The notes beneath the pieces were generated by a model that made no database searches, was not told where the DNA came from, and saw only the letters and a list, made by a program, of their open reading frames with translations. Positions 34,495 to 43,405 of a DNA stretch of 64,000 nucleotides are shown here, piece by piece (the first letter of the stretch is position 1; each line of letters begins with the position of its first letter). The translations under genes and the position numbers were made by a program. Origin of the DNA: a virus; IMG/VR virus record IMGVR_UViG_3300028393_000040, positions 18,452 through 82,451 of that record, one strand, 5' to 3'.

Positions 34495-37125
34495 TTATAA
34501 TGTATAGTCCCAAAGTTGAATTGCTTTATTAGTTCCATTTACATTTATTATTAAAAATGTACCAGATGCAGTTACTGGATTAGTAAATGTAGTAGGTGCA
34601 GATGTTATATTTAATGCACTAGCATAGATTGTGTTTGTAGCACTAATATTACCAGAAACTGTTAATTTTGCATTTGGTGTTGTTGTTCCAATACCTACAT
34701 TTCCATTAGCTGATATAAATACCGTAGATGTATTACCTATACCTTTGTTATAAAAAGATAAAGATTCATTGCCAACACTTATACGCCCTAATCCACTTGT
34801 GTAATCTACAATTAAACCTGTTGTAAATAAATTTGTATAACCACCATTTGTAAAAAAACCTTTAAAGGCAGTAATAGAACCTCCTGCTCCTATACTATTA
34901 TTATCGACAAGTCCTGCACCTAAATTTATATTATTAGCGAATAAAGTATTTGTAGCACTAATATTACCAGAAACTGTTAATTTTGTATTTGGTGTTGTTG
35001 TTCCAATACCTAAATTACCAGATGAGTTAATTCTCATTCTTTCATTGGTGTTTAACGTACCACCAGTAAAAAATGTTAAATTGCTTGTACTTGCTGCTGC
35101 TCCTAATACAAGATTGGCACTTGTTGAATAAACATATGAATCTCCTGCATTAACTACATTAAATGTAGGACTATATAAATTACCATTATATTTTGTACTT
35201 GCTATACCTAAATCCAAATAGTTAATATTATCGTCATTATAGAGAGAAATATCGGTACTTGAACTAACACTTGGTGTTATATTTTGAATCTGATTAAATA
35301 CTGATCCACTAGCCGAAGAAATAATAGTAAGAGGTGCAGAGTTTAATGTTGCAATACTAGCAGTTGATCCAAATTGAGCAACGGGAGAAGCCACTATACC
35401 TTGAGAAGAAATATTATTAACAAATGTATAATTATTTGCACTTACTGAAATATTAGAACCTAAAATAAAATTGTTTGTTCCGCTTAAAGCATTATTTTTT
35501 CCATTTAATATAGTATTATAGTTTCCGCAAATTTTATTATTACATCCATTTATAATTGAACTAAAATTACTACACGTTGAAGAATTACCGTAACAAGATT
35601 GAATACAGTTACGAGATCCATTTAAAATTGTATTGTAACTTGAATATGTATCGGTATTGTATGTATATGAAAGATTTTTATTTGTAATACAATTAGCAGA
35701 TCCATTTATAATGGAATTATTTATAAATGCTCCACCAGCTTGATAATAACAAGAATTATTATTATAATAACCAGAACCAGTACCAAGTATACTATTACCA
35801 TATCCGCTTATATTACTATAAGTAATACTACTTGTTGAATATGGTGTTGCAGCACCGCCACTTCCTACAGATGATATAATTGATGTTGCAAGAATTGTAT
35901 TAAGAGTTCCATTTATTACTGTATTATAATTTGTGCATCCTAGTGTGCCATTACCTGTATAATTTCTATTACCATTTAAAATAGAATTATAACCTGCACT
36001 TATAGTACTATTATCACTAAGTGAATTAAGATATGGTAAAATAGATGGTTGACTAATATATCCACCAATAGAACCACAATGTTTATAAAATTGTGTAATA
36101 TTTGATATGTTACTACCTCTACAAGTAAAATTATCTGTAGTTAAATTTTTTGCACATACACTAGCACCCGAAATATTTCCCATACCTACACCACCAGCAG
36201 ACAAATTGTTTACATATGTAGTACAATCACAAGAGGCTTTAATGCTATTACCCAATATAAAAACATTAGTTTTATTATTTGTATTATTACTATAACCACC
36301 TAATACTACCGAATAACCTCCAGAAGCTGTATTGTCTTTTCCAGTACCAATAAAATTATAATTATTTGTAACACAATTATTACATCCGCTACCAATAAAA
36401 GAATAATCACTTACTATACATCCAGAAAAACCACCAACAATTGATGAATAATTTCCTGCAATATTATTACGACAACCAGTTCCTATAAAATTATTTGCTA
36501 TTTTTATATAACCACTATTAGATGCATTTGGAGCACCACTATAATTTGGTGTAAGAATTTGTGGTTGTTGAGAAATACAATTTTTATAACCATTTAAAAT
36601 TGTGTTTGAACAAACTACCGAACAACCAATAATTGGGTTGGTCGTGCAATTACCGTTATCATAATAATCAGATGCAGCAGCACATGCTTTAATAAAATTA
36701 CAACAACCACCAGCAATAATATTATTATTTAAAATATTTGGGGGTGTACCATAACTTATTAATGAATAACTTCCGCTATATGTGCAAGTTGCAGATATAG
36801 AACTATTGTATGAATTTAAAATAGTATTGCAACTATCATTAATAGTATTATTTATACCATTACCTATAAAATTATAAGAACTTAGTGCTCTATTATTAGA
36901 TCCGCCTAGAACAGTAGACCAATTTCCAGATGCTATGTTATTACCTATTTTTAATACTATAGATGATGTAGAGGAAATTAAAGTATAAGGCTGAGTAGAT
37001 AGAGACCTATATGCAGTATTCCATTGACTACTATTACCACTTATATCATAAAACAAATTACTGGTTGAAACATTACCAGTAACTGTTAGGTCATTTTTAG
37101 TCTTAAATGATACGTTGATAGCCAT
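34495..37125 (-). CDS. Cys-rich tail fibre with YadA-like beta-roll
   Basis: 876 residues. The N-terminal QWNTAYRSLSTQPYTLISST is shared with the fibre at 32084. Residues about 60-600 are YadA-like repeats such as NYSSIVGGFSG and NTILNGKNNALSG, unusually rich in Cys (GGCCNF, GSGCNNC). A shared FILGSNI-TFVNN segment follows, and then two copies of GIGTTTPNxKLTVSGNISAT (near 690 and 820), a common phage fibre motif. The TAAGTA box eight bases before the ATG probably also serves the sulfotransferase and the LamG fibre. Confidence 0.82.
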   Translation of the reverse strand: MAINVSFKTKNDLTVTGNVSTSNLFYDISGNSSQWNTAYRSLSTQPYTLISSTSSIVLKIGNNIASGNWSTVLGGSNNRALSSYNFIGNGINNTINDSCNTILNSYNSSISATCTYSGSYSLISYGTPPNILNNNIIAGGCCNFIKACAAASDYYDNGNCTTNPIIGCSVVCSNTILNGYKNCISQQPQILTPNYSGAPNASNSGYIKIANNFIGTGCRNNIAGNYSSIVGGFSGCIVSDYSFIGSGCNNCVTNNYNFIGTGKDNTASGGYSVVLGGYSNNTNNKTNVFILGNSIKASCDCTTYVNNLSAGGVGMGNISGASVCAKNLTTDNFTCRGSNISNITQFYKHCGSIGGYISQPSILPYLNSLSDNSTISAGYNSILNGNRNYTGNGTLGCTNYNTVINGTLNTILATSIISSVGSGGAATPYSTSSITYSNISGYGNSILGTGSGYYNNNSCYYQAGGAFINNSIINGSANCITNKNLSYTYNTDTYSSYNTILNGSRNCIQSCYGNSSTCSNFSSIINGCNNKICGNYNTILNGKNNALSGTNNFILGSNISVSANNYTFVNNISSQGIVASPVAQFGSTASIATLNSAPLTIISSASGSVFNQIQNITPSVSSSTDISLYNDDNINYLDLGIASTKYNGNLYSPTFNVVNAGDSYVYSTSANLVLGAAASTSNLTFFTGGTLNTNERMRINSSGNLGIGTTTPNTKLTVSGNISATNTLFANNINLGAGLVDNNSIGAGGSITAFKGFFTNGGYTNLFTTGLIVDYTSGLGRISVGNESLSFYNKGIGNTSTVFISANGNVGIGTTTPNAKLTVSGNISATNTIYASALNITSAPTTFTNPVTASGTFLIINVNGTNKAIQLWDYTL

Positions 37126-37133
37126 TTAATATA

Positions 37134-37139
37134 TACTTA
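37134..37139 (-). promoter_or_regulatory. Late-type TAAGTA box
   Basis: TAAGTA, eight bases before the fibre start at 37125. Confidence 0.55.
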
Positions 37140-37176
37140 ATCAAATTGTTAAATATTTCCATTCAGAAATAATAAT

Positions 37177-39168
37177 TTATATTAAAGCTAAACAATGTAC
37201 ACTTATTAAGTAAGAATATGATGCTACGAATATAAAGTTAATATCTAAAGTGGTAGATACAGCACTAATTGTTATTCCTGATGGGGTATTTTGAATAATA
37301 CCATATGGATCAATAAAGCCATATATTGTATAATTCCAATTTGCTCCATCATAGTGTGCTAATATTTCAGCAATACCTGATTGATTAGTTGGAGAAGCTG
37401 AACCAGTATTAACAAATTTTACCAAAAACTTTGCTGTGGTGTAACTTGCAACGGGTACGGTTGTTATTGTTGGTGCTGAAGATGTTCCAGTTGCATAATA
37501 ATTTTTAGCAAGTGTTTTTGAGCTACCAGATGATCCAGTTGTTATTACACCTTGGAAAGTTGGTGAGTCTCCAGTACCTAGACCTAATGCGGTTGCACCA
37601 TTTGCTACGCTTGTTGCAGTTAATACTGCAAATCCTGTTGTTGATACACCGATTGCGCTTACGTTTGCAGTAGAACCTGTGGGATTACCAAGAACACTAT
37701 TAGCTGCAACTTGTTGAATCTGGTTATATTGAACTTTATTTGTACCAATTGCAGTTGGAATTGTTATATCCGCACTACCATCAAATGATGTTGATGTAAA
37801 TGTTATATCACCACTAGATGTGATATTTCTTGCTGTTTTAAGTTTTGTTGCTGTATCAGCATTACCTGTAACTGAACCAGAGAGATTTGCAACAAGTGTA
37901 TCAATTGTTTTTGTATTTGTTGATACTGAATTTGCACTTGGTTCAGTAACCATGCTACTGAATAAATACCAAGGTTTTATACCATTTACTAAATCTTTAC
38001 TTCTTAATAAACCAGCGTGTGCATATGTACCTGAAGTATAATGACCTACAAGACCAATATCTAATGAATCTGTAGGATTATCTTCCCCAAGATAAATTAT
38101 TGGTGCGTTAACTACCAATTCACCTTGAACTATTTGTATTGCAGAACCACCAAAATATAAACTTCCTCCAACACTAAGATTAGATCCAACACTAAGATTA
38201 GATCCAATACTAACACTATTTGTAAAATTACCAGAAGCTGCTTGGAATGATGCAGCGGTTGAAACAATACCTGTTCCATTTGGACTTAATGTAATATTAC
38301 CGTTTGATGCTGTTGAAATTGTTATACCAGCACTACCTGTAATATTACCAACACTTGAAAGATTACCTGTAACATCTTGAGTACCATTAAAATTTTGACC
38401 CCATAATGTATGAGTAGTTGTAAGGGATGCAGCACTACCTGTTGTATTTTGGTTAAGTGTTGGAATATCTGCTGCCACTATTGCACGGAATGATGGTGCT
38501 GCGGGTATACCATTTGGTGCTGCTAAAAAGTAATTTGCAGTTTTACTACCATAAGGATTTAATGTATCACCATAAGCTGCATTAAGAGAAATTGTTGGTG
38601 TTGTACCTCCAGATGAAGCAACTGGAGATGTTGCACCAACACTAGTTAATCTATTATTTATTTGCGTTTGAATTGCACTTGTAACACCACTAACATAACC
38701 AAGTTCTGTTGATGTTGTTGCTGATGCTACTGGAATACCGTTTGTATCTGATACCAGTGCTCTGCTTGCGGTAATGGCAGCAGCTTCAATTATAGCTCCT
38801 CCACTTGATTGCATTACCCTATTGTTATTCAGGGCGGTTGTACTGTTAGTGCCACCATGACTAATATCAATTGCAGTACCATTCCATGTTCCCGAAGTAA
38901 TCGTACCAACTGTTACAATACTTGAACTACCAGCAAGAGGAGAAGCACCAATTGTATTATATGATACCGTTTTTGTTGAAGATCCATCAAAAGTTAAAGG
39001 TGAAGATCCACCAGATCCACCAGAATTAAACGTAATAGCATTGGCAACACTTGCAGCAGCATTACCAGAAAGTAAAAATATATTTGTAAGATTAGTTCCA
39101 CTAGATAAAATTTTACCAAATGTGTTTTGGTCATTTCTAATTGTAAAAGCTGAATTTATATTTGACAT
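37177..39168 (-). CDS. Tail fibre protein
   Basis: 663 residues, rich in Thr, Ser, Gly and Ala. PLTFDGSSTKTVSYNTIGAS, GTITSGTWNGTAIDISHGGT and LGYVSGVTSAIQTQINNRL are fibre repeat modules widespread in large phages. IVQGELVVNAPIIYLGEDNP and VGHYTSGTYAHAGLLRSKDL form a conserved central domain. The C-terminal 100 residues (YTTAKFLVKFVNTGSAS, WNYTIYGFID) form a distinct beta-rich tip related in pattern to that of the gp15 fusion. No YadA repeats. Confidence 0.8.
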   Translation of the reverse strand: MSNINSAFTIRNDQNTFGKILSSGTNLTNIFLLSGNAAASVANAITFNSGGSGGSSPLTFDGSSTKTVSYNTIGASPLAGSSSIVTVGTITSGTWNGTAIDISHGGTNSTTALNNNRVMQSSGGAIIEAAAITASRALVSDTNGIPVASATTSTELGYVSGVTSAIQTQINNRLTSVGATSPVASSGGTTPTISLNAAYGDTLNPYGSKTANYFLAAPNGIPAAPSFRAIVAADIPTLNQNTTGSAASLTTTHTLWGQNFNGTQDVTGNLSSVGNITGSAGITISTASNGNITLSPNGTGIVSTAASFQAASGNFTNSVSIGSNLSVGSNLSVGGSLYFGGSAIQIVQGELVVNAPIIYLGEDNPTDSLDIGLVGHYTSGTYAHAGLLRSKDLVNGIKPWYLFSSMVTEPSANSVSTNTKTIDTLVANLSGSVTGNADTATKLKTARNITSSGDITFTSTSFDGSADITIPTAIGTNKVQYNQIQQVAANSVLGNPTGSTANVSAIGVSTTGFAVLTATSVANGATALGLGTGDSPTFQGVITTGSSGSSKTLAKNYYATGTSSAPTITTVPVASYTTAKFLVKFVNTGSASPTNQSGIAEILAHYDGANWNYTIYGFIDPYGIIQNTPSGITISAVSTTLDINFIFVASYSYLISVHCLALI

Positions 39169-39179
39169 AATATTTTATA

Positions 39180-39185
39180 TACTTA
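39180..39185 (-). promoter_or_regulatory. Late-type TAAGTA box
   Basis: TAAGTA, 11 bases before the fibre start at 39168. Confidence 0.5.
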
Positions 39186-39205
39186 CAATTTATATAATTA
39201 TTAAA

Positions 39206-40894
39206 TTAAAAATGGTTTGTTCTTAGACCTTTTATAAAAAAAGAATCTGTATTATTAATACTATTGGGATAATTTATCCAGAAATAAACATAATTTGAAT
39301 CTATTGTTGCGTTATAATTTACTAAAATATTACCTGTTGTAATTTGACCATATTCTGAAACCACTGCTATATTGTCAATTAACGAAGCAACTAAATTTAT
39401 TTCTGAATAATAAATATCGTTACTATAATTTGCCTCTACTTGAAGCGTATACTTTGCTGTTTTAAAATCAGATAAATGAAATCTATCAACCAATGATTGC
39501 GTGTTAGTTCCCGATAATGGAATTTGAACGAATATTGGTGTATGGGGATTTAAATTTATTGGTAAAAAATGATTTGGATTTGTTTGATCATTTCCTGCAA
39601 ATTTATAAACTCTTCCATTTGTTAAGACTACATCATAACCTTTTTGTAATTGTTGAGTATTATATTGCGTAAATTGTTGTATGGTTTTATATGATGATGG
39701 TGCAACTACATCAGAATATATTAATGGAGCAAGAGATGTCGTATTACTTTCACCTAAAGAAAGTTGACCCGAAGCTGCATCGTATATTAAATTTCCACCA
39801 CCTGTTTTAATATTTGTTAAATGGCTACCGTCTCCATAAAGATAATTTGCTGTAATATTATCAGCATTTAAATTATTAACATATGTTGTGTTATCCTGTG
39901 AAGTAACAATATTTGAACCTATGACGAATGAATTGTTGTTGGTTGCTGTATTATTTTCACCTCCCAATATACCAGCATAGTTACCAGATGCAGTATTGTT
40001 TTTACCGCCTAGAACATTAGAATATGTACCAGATGCAGTATTATTACCGTTTGTTGGCACTATTGAAAAATCACCAGTACCTGACATGTAAATCTGTTCA
40101 CTTATGACAGGTATTGACGGACTAACTTGACCTACCGTTAACCCTATTCCTTGTGAAAAATCAGAAAAGCTTCTTAATAATGGGGGAGCAGAAGATTGAG
40201 TAGAATCTTCTAAGGTTTTACCATCGGTTGTTAAAAATTTAGAATCAATGGTATAGATTTTTTTGTAAACCTCATCCATGCTTTTAAACATCCAACCTTT
40301 AATGGTAAATTGTGTCGTTGCGGTTATTCTATATGGTTGAGTGGGTCCCAAATTGTCTGGGTACTGCATGTTTATATTACCACTCCAAAGAACTTCACTT
40401 CTTATTTCATAAGGTGTGCTTGATTTGTGATTGCTTGGTAATTTCCAAGATATAATAATATATGGATCGGTATAGGGAACAAAATTCGTAAGAATTTGAT
40501 CCATGTCAGCTTGATACCTTGTTATAATTGTCATGTCAATTGTTATATTGACGGGAACAGGTTGAGGTATATGTTTTAAGAAGTTTCCACTTCCATCTTT
40601 AGGATCATAATCAATGGTAAACCCATCAATTTTATTAAAAACTCTTGCTTGGTCTCTTGAAATACTTCCAATATTAACGGCAATAACAGGAACGGTTAAT
40701 CCACCCGCCGCAGGACTATTTAAATTACTAAAAACCCTTTGTTTTGGTGAATATACGAATAAAACCTTATCACCAGTAACAGGCTCGACTAAAGTTTCAT
40801 TTTGATCATACCTTTTGATGATAACATCATTAAAAGCACCGATAAATTGCTCAACAAGCGTCTGGACTTCCCAATTAAAAGTATAATTCTTCAC
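39206..40894 (-). CDS. 15: Tail terminator/sheath stabiliser gp15 fused to fibre domain
   Basis: 562 residues against 272 in T4 gp15. Residues 1-235 match gp15: NITIDMTIITRYQADMDQIL then TNFVPYTDPYIIISW, and TQFTIKGWMFKSMDEVYKKI. gp15 caps the head-proximal end of the tail. Residues about 271-345 are YadA-like repeats (GTYSNVLGGKNNTASGNYAG) with the shared FVIGSNI-TYVNNL segment. The last 100 residues (AKYTLQVEANY, VVSEYGQITTG) form a phage fibre tip. The start is GTG with an in-frame TAA directly before it, so no longer start exists. A TAAGTA box lies six bases upstream. Confidence 0.8.
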   Translation of the reverse strand: MKNYTFNWEVQTLVEQFIGAFNDVIIKRYDQNETLVEPVTGDKVLFVYSPKQRVFSNLNSPAAGGLTVPVIAVNIGSISRDQARVFNKIDGFTIDYDPKDGSGNFLKHIPQPVPVNITIDMTIITRYQADMDQILTNFVPYTDPYIIISWKLPSNHKSSTPYEIRSEVLWSGNINMQYPDNLGPTQPYRITATTQFTIKGWMFKSMDEVYKKIYTIDSKFLTTDGKTLEDSTQSSAPPLLRSFSDFSQGIGLTVGQVSPSIPVISEQIYMSGTGDFSIVPTNGNNTASGTYSNVLGGKNNTASGNYAGILGGENNTATNNNSFVIGSNIVTSQDNTTYVNNLNADNITANYLYGDGSHLTNIKTGGGNLIYDAASGQLSLGESNTTSLAPLIYSDVVAPSSYKTIQQFTQYNTQQLQKGYDVVLTNGRVYKFAGNDQTNPNHFLPINLNPHTPIFVQIPLSGTNTQSLVDRFHLSDFKTAKYTLQVEANYSNDIYYSEINLVASLIDNIAVVSEYGQITTGNILVNYNATIDSNYVYFWINYPNSINNTDSFFIKGLRTNHF

Positions 40895-40900
40895 TTACAC

Positions 40901-40906
40901 TACTTA
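40901..40906 (-). promoter_or_regulatory. Late-type TAAGTA box for the gp15 fusion
   Basis: TAAGTA, six bases before the GTG start at 40894. Confidence 0.55.
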
Positions 40907-40917
40907 GTGAAAAAGAT

Positions 40918-41190
40918 TTACTTTATAAGATTGCTTAACTCTAAATTATTAGTAATACTGCTTTTAATTGCTTCAAGATCAAGAGCTTTTTTAACACAGT
41001 TACAAAGATAGTAATGAAAATTTTGATTATCTCTTCCAATGTGACCTCTACCAAAGCATTTTTTACAAGATGATGATGGTTTTTTCAATAATGGAAGCTG
41101 CCCCATGTCTAATAATGAGAAATCGGACTCTGGAATGGTGTAAAATGTTCCAGAAAATGCGCTATATATGATTTTAGTTGATTCTTGCAT
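40918..41190 (-). CDS. Small zinc-ribbon protein, unknown
   Basis: 90 residues. C-K-K-C-F-G-R-G-H-I-G (near 42-52) followed about ten residues later by CNC resembles a DnaJ-type zinc-binding motif, CxxCxGxGxxG then CxC. The C-terminal 30 residues form a polar helix. It overlaps the gene upstream by 17 bases in a run of small genes between the GroES-like gene and gp15. Function unknown; a small assembly factor or nucleic-acid binder is possible. Confidence 0.6.
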   Translation of the reverse strand: MQESTKIIYSAFSGTFYTIPESDFSLLDMGQLPLLKKPSSSCKKCFGRGHIGRDNQNFHYYLCNCVKKALDLEAIKSSITNNLELSNLIK

Positions 41191-41533
41191 CGATTGTTAA
41201 AATTTTATCCCAAAATTTGTTACCAGAAACTTTTGCAGGATAAACCATAAGATTATTTTCAATTTCTGGTGCATGTTTTGCTAATGTTTTAATTCGGTAA
41301 TCAAAATATATTAAATTATCTTCTTCGTGTATTTCGGTTTCAAATGGGATGGGTATTTCTATCTTTTCTTTTAATTTCTTTGTAGTATCCATTATAAAAG
41401 TAAGATAAAAATTCTTTTGATAAAAAATAACTAATTTTCCTTGTTTGTGAATTTTTTTATCAATTTCTATTGAAATTTGTTTTTGTAATAAAAATTTACA
41501 GGCTTTTTCTAAAATTGTTCCAGATATAGTCAT
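41174..41533 (-). CDS. Unknown protein, 119 residues
   Basis: MTISGTILEKACKFLLQKQI then a Lys-rich alternating-strand region (KLVIFYQKNFYLTFIMD), an acidic stretch with EEDNLIYFDYRIKTL and a final GNKFWDKILTIDARIN. Beta-rich, no membrane segment, no recognised family. Its ATG shares one base with the stop of the upstream gene (TAATG), so translation is probably coupled. Confidence 0.6.
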   Translation of the reverse strand: MTISGTILEKACKFLLQKQISIEIDKKIHKQGKLVIFYQKNFYLTFIMDTTKKLKEKIEIPIPFETEIHEEDNLIYFDYRIKTLAKHAPEIENNLMVYPAKVSGNKFWDKILTIDARIN

Positions 41534-41916
41534 TATTTGTCCATGAATCCTTTTTTCTGTGCAGGTGACATTTTTAATATTACATCCACAAAGTATTTTA
41601 AAAATTTTGCCATTGGTGTTGTTGGTATAATGGATACAATTTCACACCCTTCGCATGAAACGTTTCTCCAATCCTGCATCATGATATCCCAAACTGTTGC
41701 CAAGTTCTTTTTTATAGCATTATATGGTGGTGGATTTTTTGGTTTTTTAAAATTTAATGTTTCTTTACCAAAAACCGAATTTAAAAGTTTTCTATCCAAC
41801 GTACAAAGCATTCTTCTTGATGTTGGTTTTCTGGTTTTGTCTCTTCTAGTAAATTTTAATTCCACCAAATTAGTTTGGCAAATTTTCATTACTGTTAATG
41901 GAGATAAACCTGCCAT
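41533..41916 (-). CDS. WYL_2/Sm-like protein, unknown role
   Basis: 127 residues. VELKFTRRDKTRKPTSRRML then CTLDRKLLNSVFG, NPPPYNAIKKNLATVWDIMM and QDWRNVSCEGCEIVSIIP resemble small SH3/Sm-like phage proteins of the WYL_2 (DUF2693) type, which often carry the instruction-like phrase N-x-x-x-V-W-D-x-x-x-x-D-W-R. I recall this only by pattern. Basic N-terminal half. A TAAGTA box lies seven bases before the ATG. Confidence 0.55.
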   Translation of the reverse strand: MAGLSPLTVMKICQTNLVELKFTRRDKTRKPTSRRMLCTLDRKLLNSVFGKETLNFKKPKNPPPYNAIKKNLATVWDIMMQDWRNVSCEGCEIVSIIPTTPMAKFLKYFVDVILKMSPAQKKGFMDK

Positions 41917-41922
41917 AATTTA

Positions 41923-42339
41923 TTACTTAATCTTTTTGTTAATTTTTTTTAATTGAGGTTGTGGTTTTGCTTCACATACACCAAATATTCTACTTTCGTT
42001 TAAAAATACAATGTGTTTTAAATCATTAAGGTTTGATACTTTGATACCTTTGTCATTTGGGAACACAATAATATCATTAGCCTTAACAGTCTTGCAATCA
42101 GGTCCTGCAAGGATTACTCTTGCAAGTCTCCATGCAAAATTTACGGTGTTAATTGGAACCCATATACTACCTCTTAAAATTTCCGTACCATCATCGTTAA
42201 CGTCAATATACTGACACATCAATATATCATCTAAAACTTTTGTTAATGTCCAACTATCTAATTCAAAAGCATGACCTAGATAGTTATCTAGCTGTACTTT
42301 ACCACCGATATTGTCATTTTGTTCTGGTCTTTCAATCAT
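41923..42339 (-). CDS. GroES-like co-chaperonin (gp31 analogue)
   Basis: 138 residues. The core follows the Cpn10 pattern: VLDDILMCQYIDVNDDGTEI then a RGSIWVP segment where GroES has its mobile loop, WRLARVILAGPDCKTVKAND and IIVFPNDKGIKVSNL, ending with HIVFLNESRIFGVCE like the GroES ILRESDILAV. T4 gp31 (111 residues) replaces GroES to fold gp23; the same job is inferred here. The first 35 residues are an extension outside the fold. A TAAATA box lies six bases upstream. Confidence 0.68.
   Translation of the reverse strand: MIERPEQNDNIGGKVQLDNYLGHAFELDSWTLTKVLDDILMCQYIDVNDDGTEILRGSIWVPINTVNFAWRLARVILAGPDCKTVKANDIIVFPNDKGIKVSNLNDLKHIVFLNESRIFGVCEAKPQPQLKKINKKIK
41924..41929 (-). promoter_or_regulatory. 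Late-type TAAGTA box
   Basis: TAAGTA, seven bases before the ATG at 41916, overlapping the 3' end of the GroES-like gene. Confidence 0.5.
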
Positions 42340-42344
42340 ATATT

Positions 42345-42710
42345 TTATTTAGGCAATAAATTTAATTCTTCAAGTGTGTTATTATACATTTCTAATTCTT
42401 TTCTTGAAATTTCCATAACCGAACACAAATTATCAAGGTTTGGATCGCTTTCTTCTACCCCTTTATTGCTTTTTTTAATGTATTGTATTTTTTTAGTATG
42501 CTTTGGGATTACTTTATAATAAAACTTCGCTAAAAATTCTTCATCTGATATATTCCACTTGTTCGTAGTCATATTGACAATCTGTGCAATTGGTTTACTC
42601 GTCATTGACAGCCATCTATTTGTCATATAACTTATATTTTTAGGTATCTCTGGCTTTTTGGAATCAATTTTAAGAATCCAATTTAAAAATGGAAAGAATA
42701 TGTTTTTCAC
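42345..42710 (-). CDS. 62: Clamp loader small subunit gp62-like
   Basis: 121 residues. YMTNRWLSMTSKPIAQIVNM (near 28-47), then FLAKFYYKVIPKHTKKIQYI and the terminal SRKELEMYNNTLEEL follow the short clamp-loader A subunit of marine T4-like phages (pattern N-R-x-L-S, A-x-x-x-N, K-x-I-x-Y-x-K). T4 gp62 is longer (187). It would act with gp44 at 9756. The start is GTG, overlapping the glycosyltransferase stop by four bases (GTGA). Separation of gp62 from gp44 is unusual compared with T4. Confidence 0.68.
   Translation of the reverse strand: MKNIFFPFLNWILKIDSKKPEIPKNISYMTNRWLSMTSKPIAQIVNMTTNKWNISDEEFLAKFYYKVIPKHTKKIQYIKKSNKGVEESDPNLDNLCSVMEISRKELEMYNNTLEELNLLPK
42346..42351 (-). promoter_or_regulatory. 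Late-type TAAATA box
   Basis: TAAATA, six bases before the GroES-like gene start at 42339. Confidence 0.5.
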
Positions 42711-43378
42711 TTATAGAATCTATCAAATTTAAGTGCACTAACTTGCCATTCATTACTATTCATCGAATCGCCTAGTCCAAAATGCACAACTCTAATAGGA
42801 GTAACACCCATCTTAAGCTTTTTCTGGTTAGCATTCAAGCATAATGTCATGTCGTAATGATGAAAGTCAAAATTTTCATCAAATTTTAATTGTTTTTCTA
42901 AAAATTTATCTATGTTTACGGCAAGAAATAGTCCATCAAGTATTAATGCACGAGAATCTGACTTTCCAAAAACACTTGTCCAAACAATACCTTGGTGTGA
43001 ATGACCAACTTCACCCACATGATCCTGTTTCTCGCTCATTAAATGCCATGCAGGTGGTTTTGATAGGTCGCATTTCTTTGATCCAGCTAACCCAACAATA
43101 TCATATTTTTCAAATGCTATGTTTAGTTTCTCTTCCCAAAACAAATCTTCAATTAAAACATCGTCATGAACAAAAATTACTCTTTTTCCCTTGTAAGATT
43201 CATTTATAAATTTGTTGTAGATTTTAGATAATCCTTCTTTGTTTTCAAATAATATTGAACATTGATTGGTTAATCCTGCCTTTTCTAAAAAAATTGCAAT
43301 TTGAGATTTTTCCCAAAAATCGTTGTGATTATATTGAGTTGCAATTACAAAATGGTAAATACTTGATAGATTTGTCAT
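42707..43378 (-). CDS. GT2-like glycosyltransferase (StrF type)
   Basis: 223 residues. HFVIATQYNHNDFWEKSQIA at the start, VIFVHDDVLIEDLFWEEKL (acidic motif near 68-72), YDIVGLAGSKKCD and a conserved His-rich region HVGEVGHSHQGIVW, ending with FHHYDMTLCLNANQK, fit a compact GT-A enzyme of the StrF-associated kind. It is the first gene of the unit that continues into gp62. No clear promoter is visible. Confidence 0.7.
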   Translation of the reverse strand: MTNLSSIYHFVIATQYNHNDFWEKSQIAIFLEKAGLTNQCSILFENKEGLSKIYNKFINESYKGKRVIFVHDDVLIEDLFWEEKLNIAFEKYDIVGLAGSKKCDLSKPPAWHLMSEKQDHVGEVGHSHQGIVWTSVFGKSDSRALILDGLFLAVNIDKFLEKQLKFDENFDFHHYDMTLCLNANQKKLKMGVTPIRVVHFGLGDSMNSNEWQVSALKFDRFYK

Positions 43379-43387
43379 ATTAAAGGA

Positions 43388-43393
43388 TAAATA
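43388..43393 (+). promoter_or_regulatory. Late-type TAAATA box
   Basis: TAAATA within GGATAAATAG, 12 bases before the ATG at 43406; a second TAAATA lies at 43398. Confidence 0.45.
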
Positions 43394-43405
43394 GTTGTAA
43401 ATATA

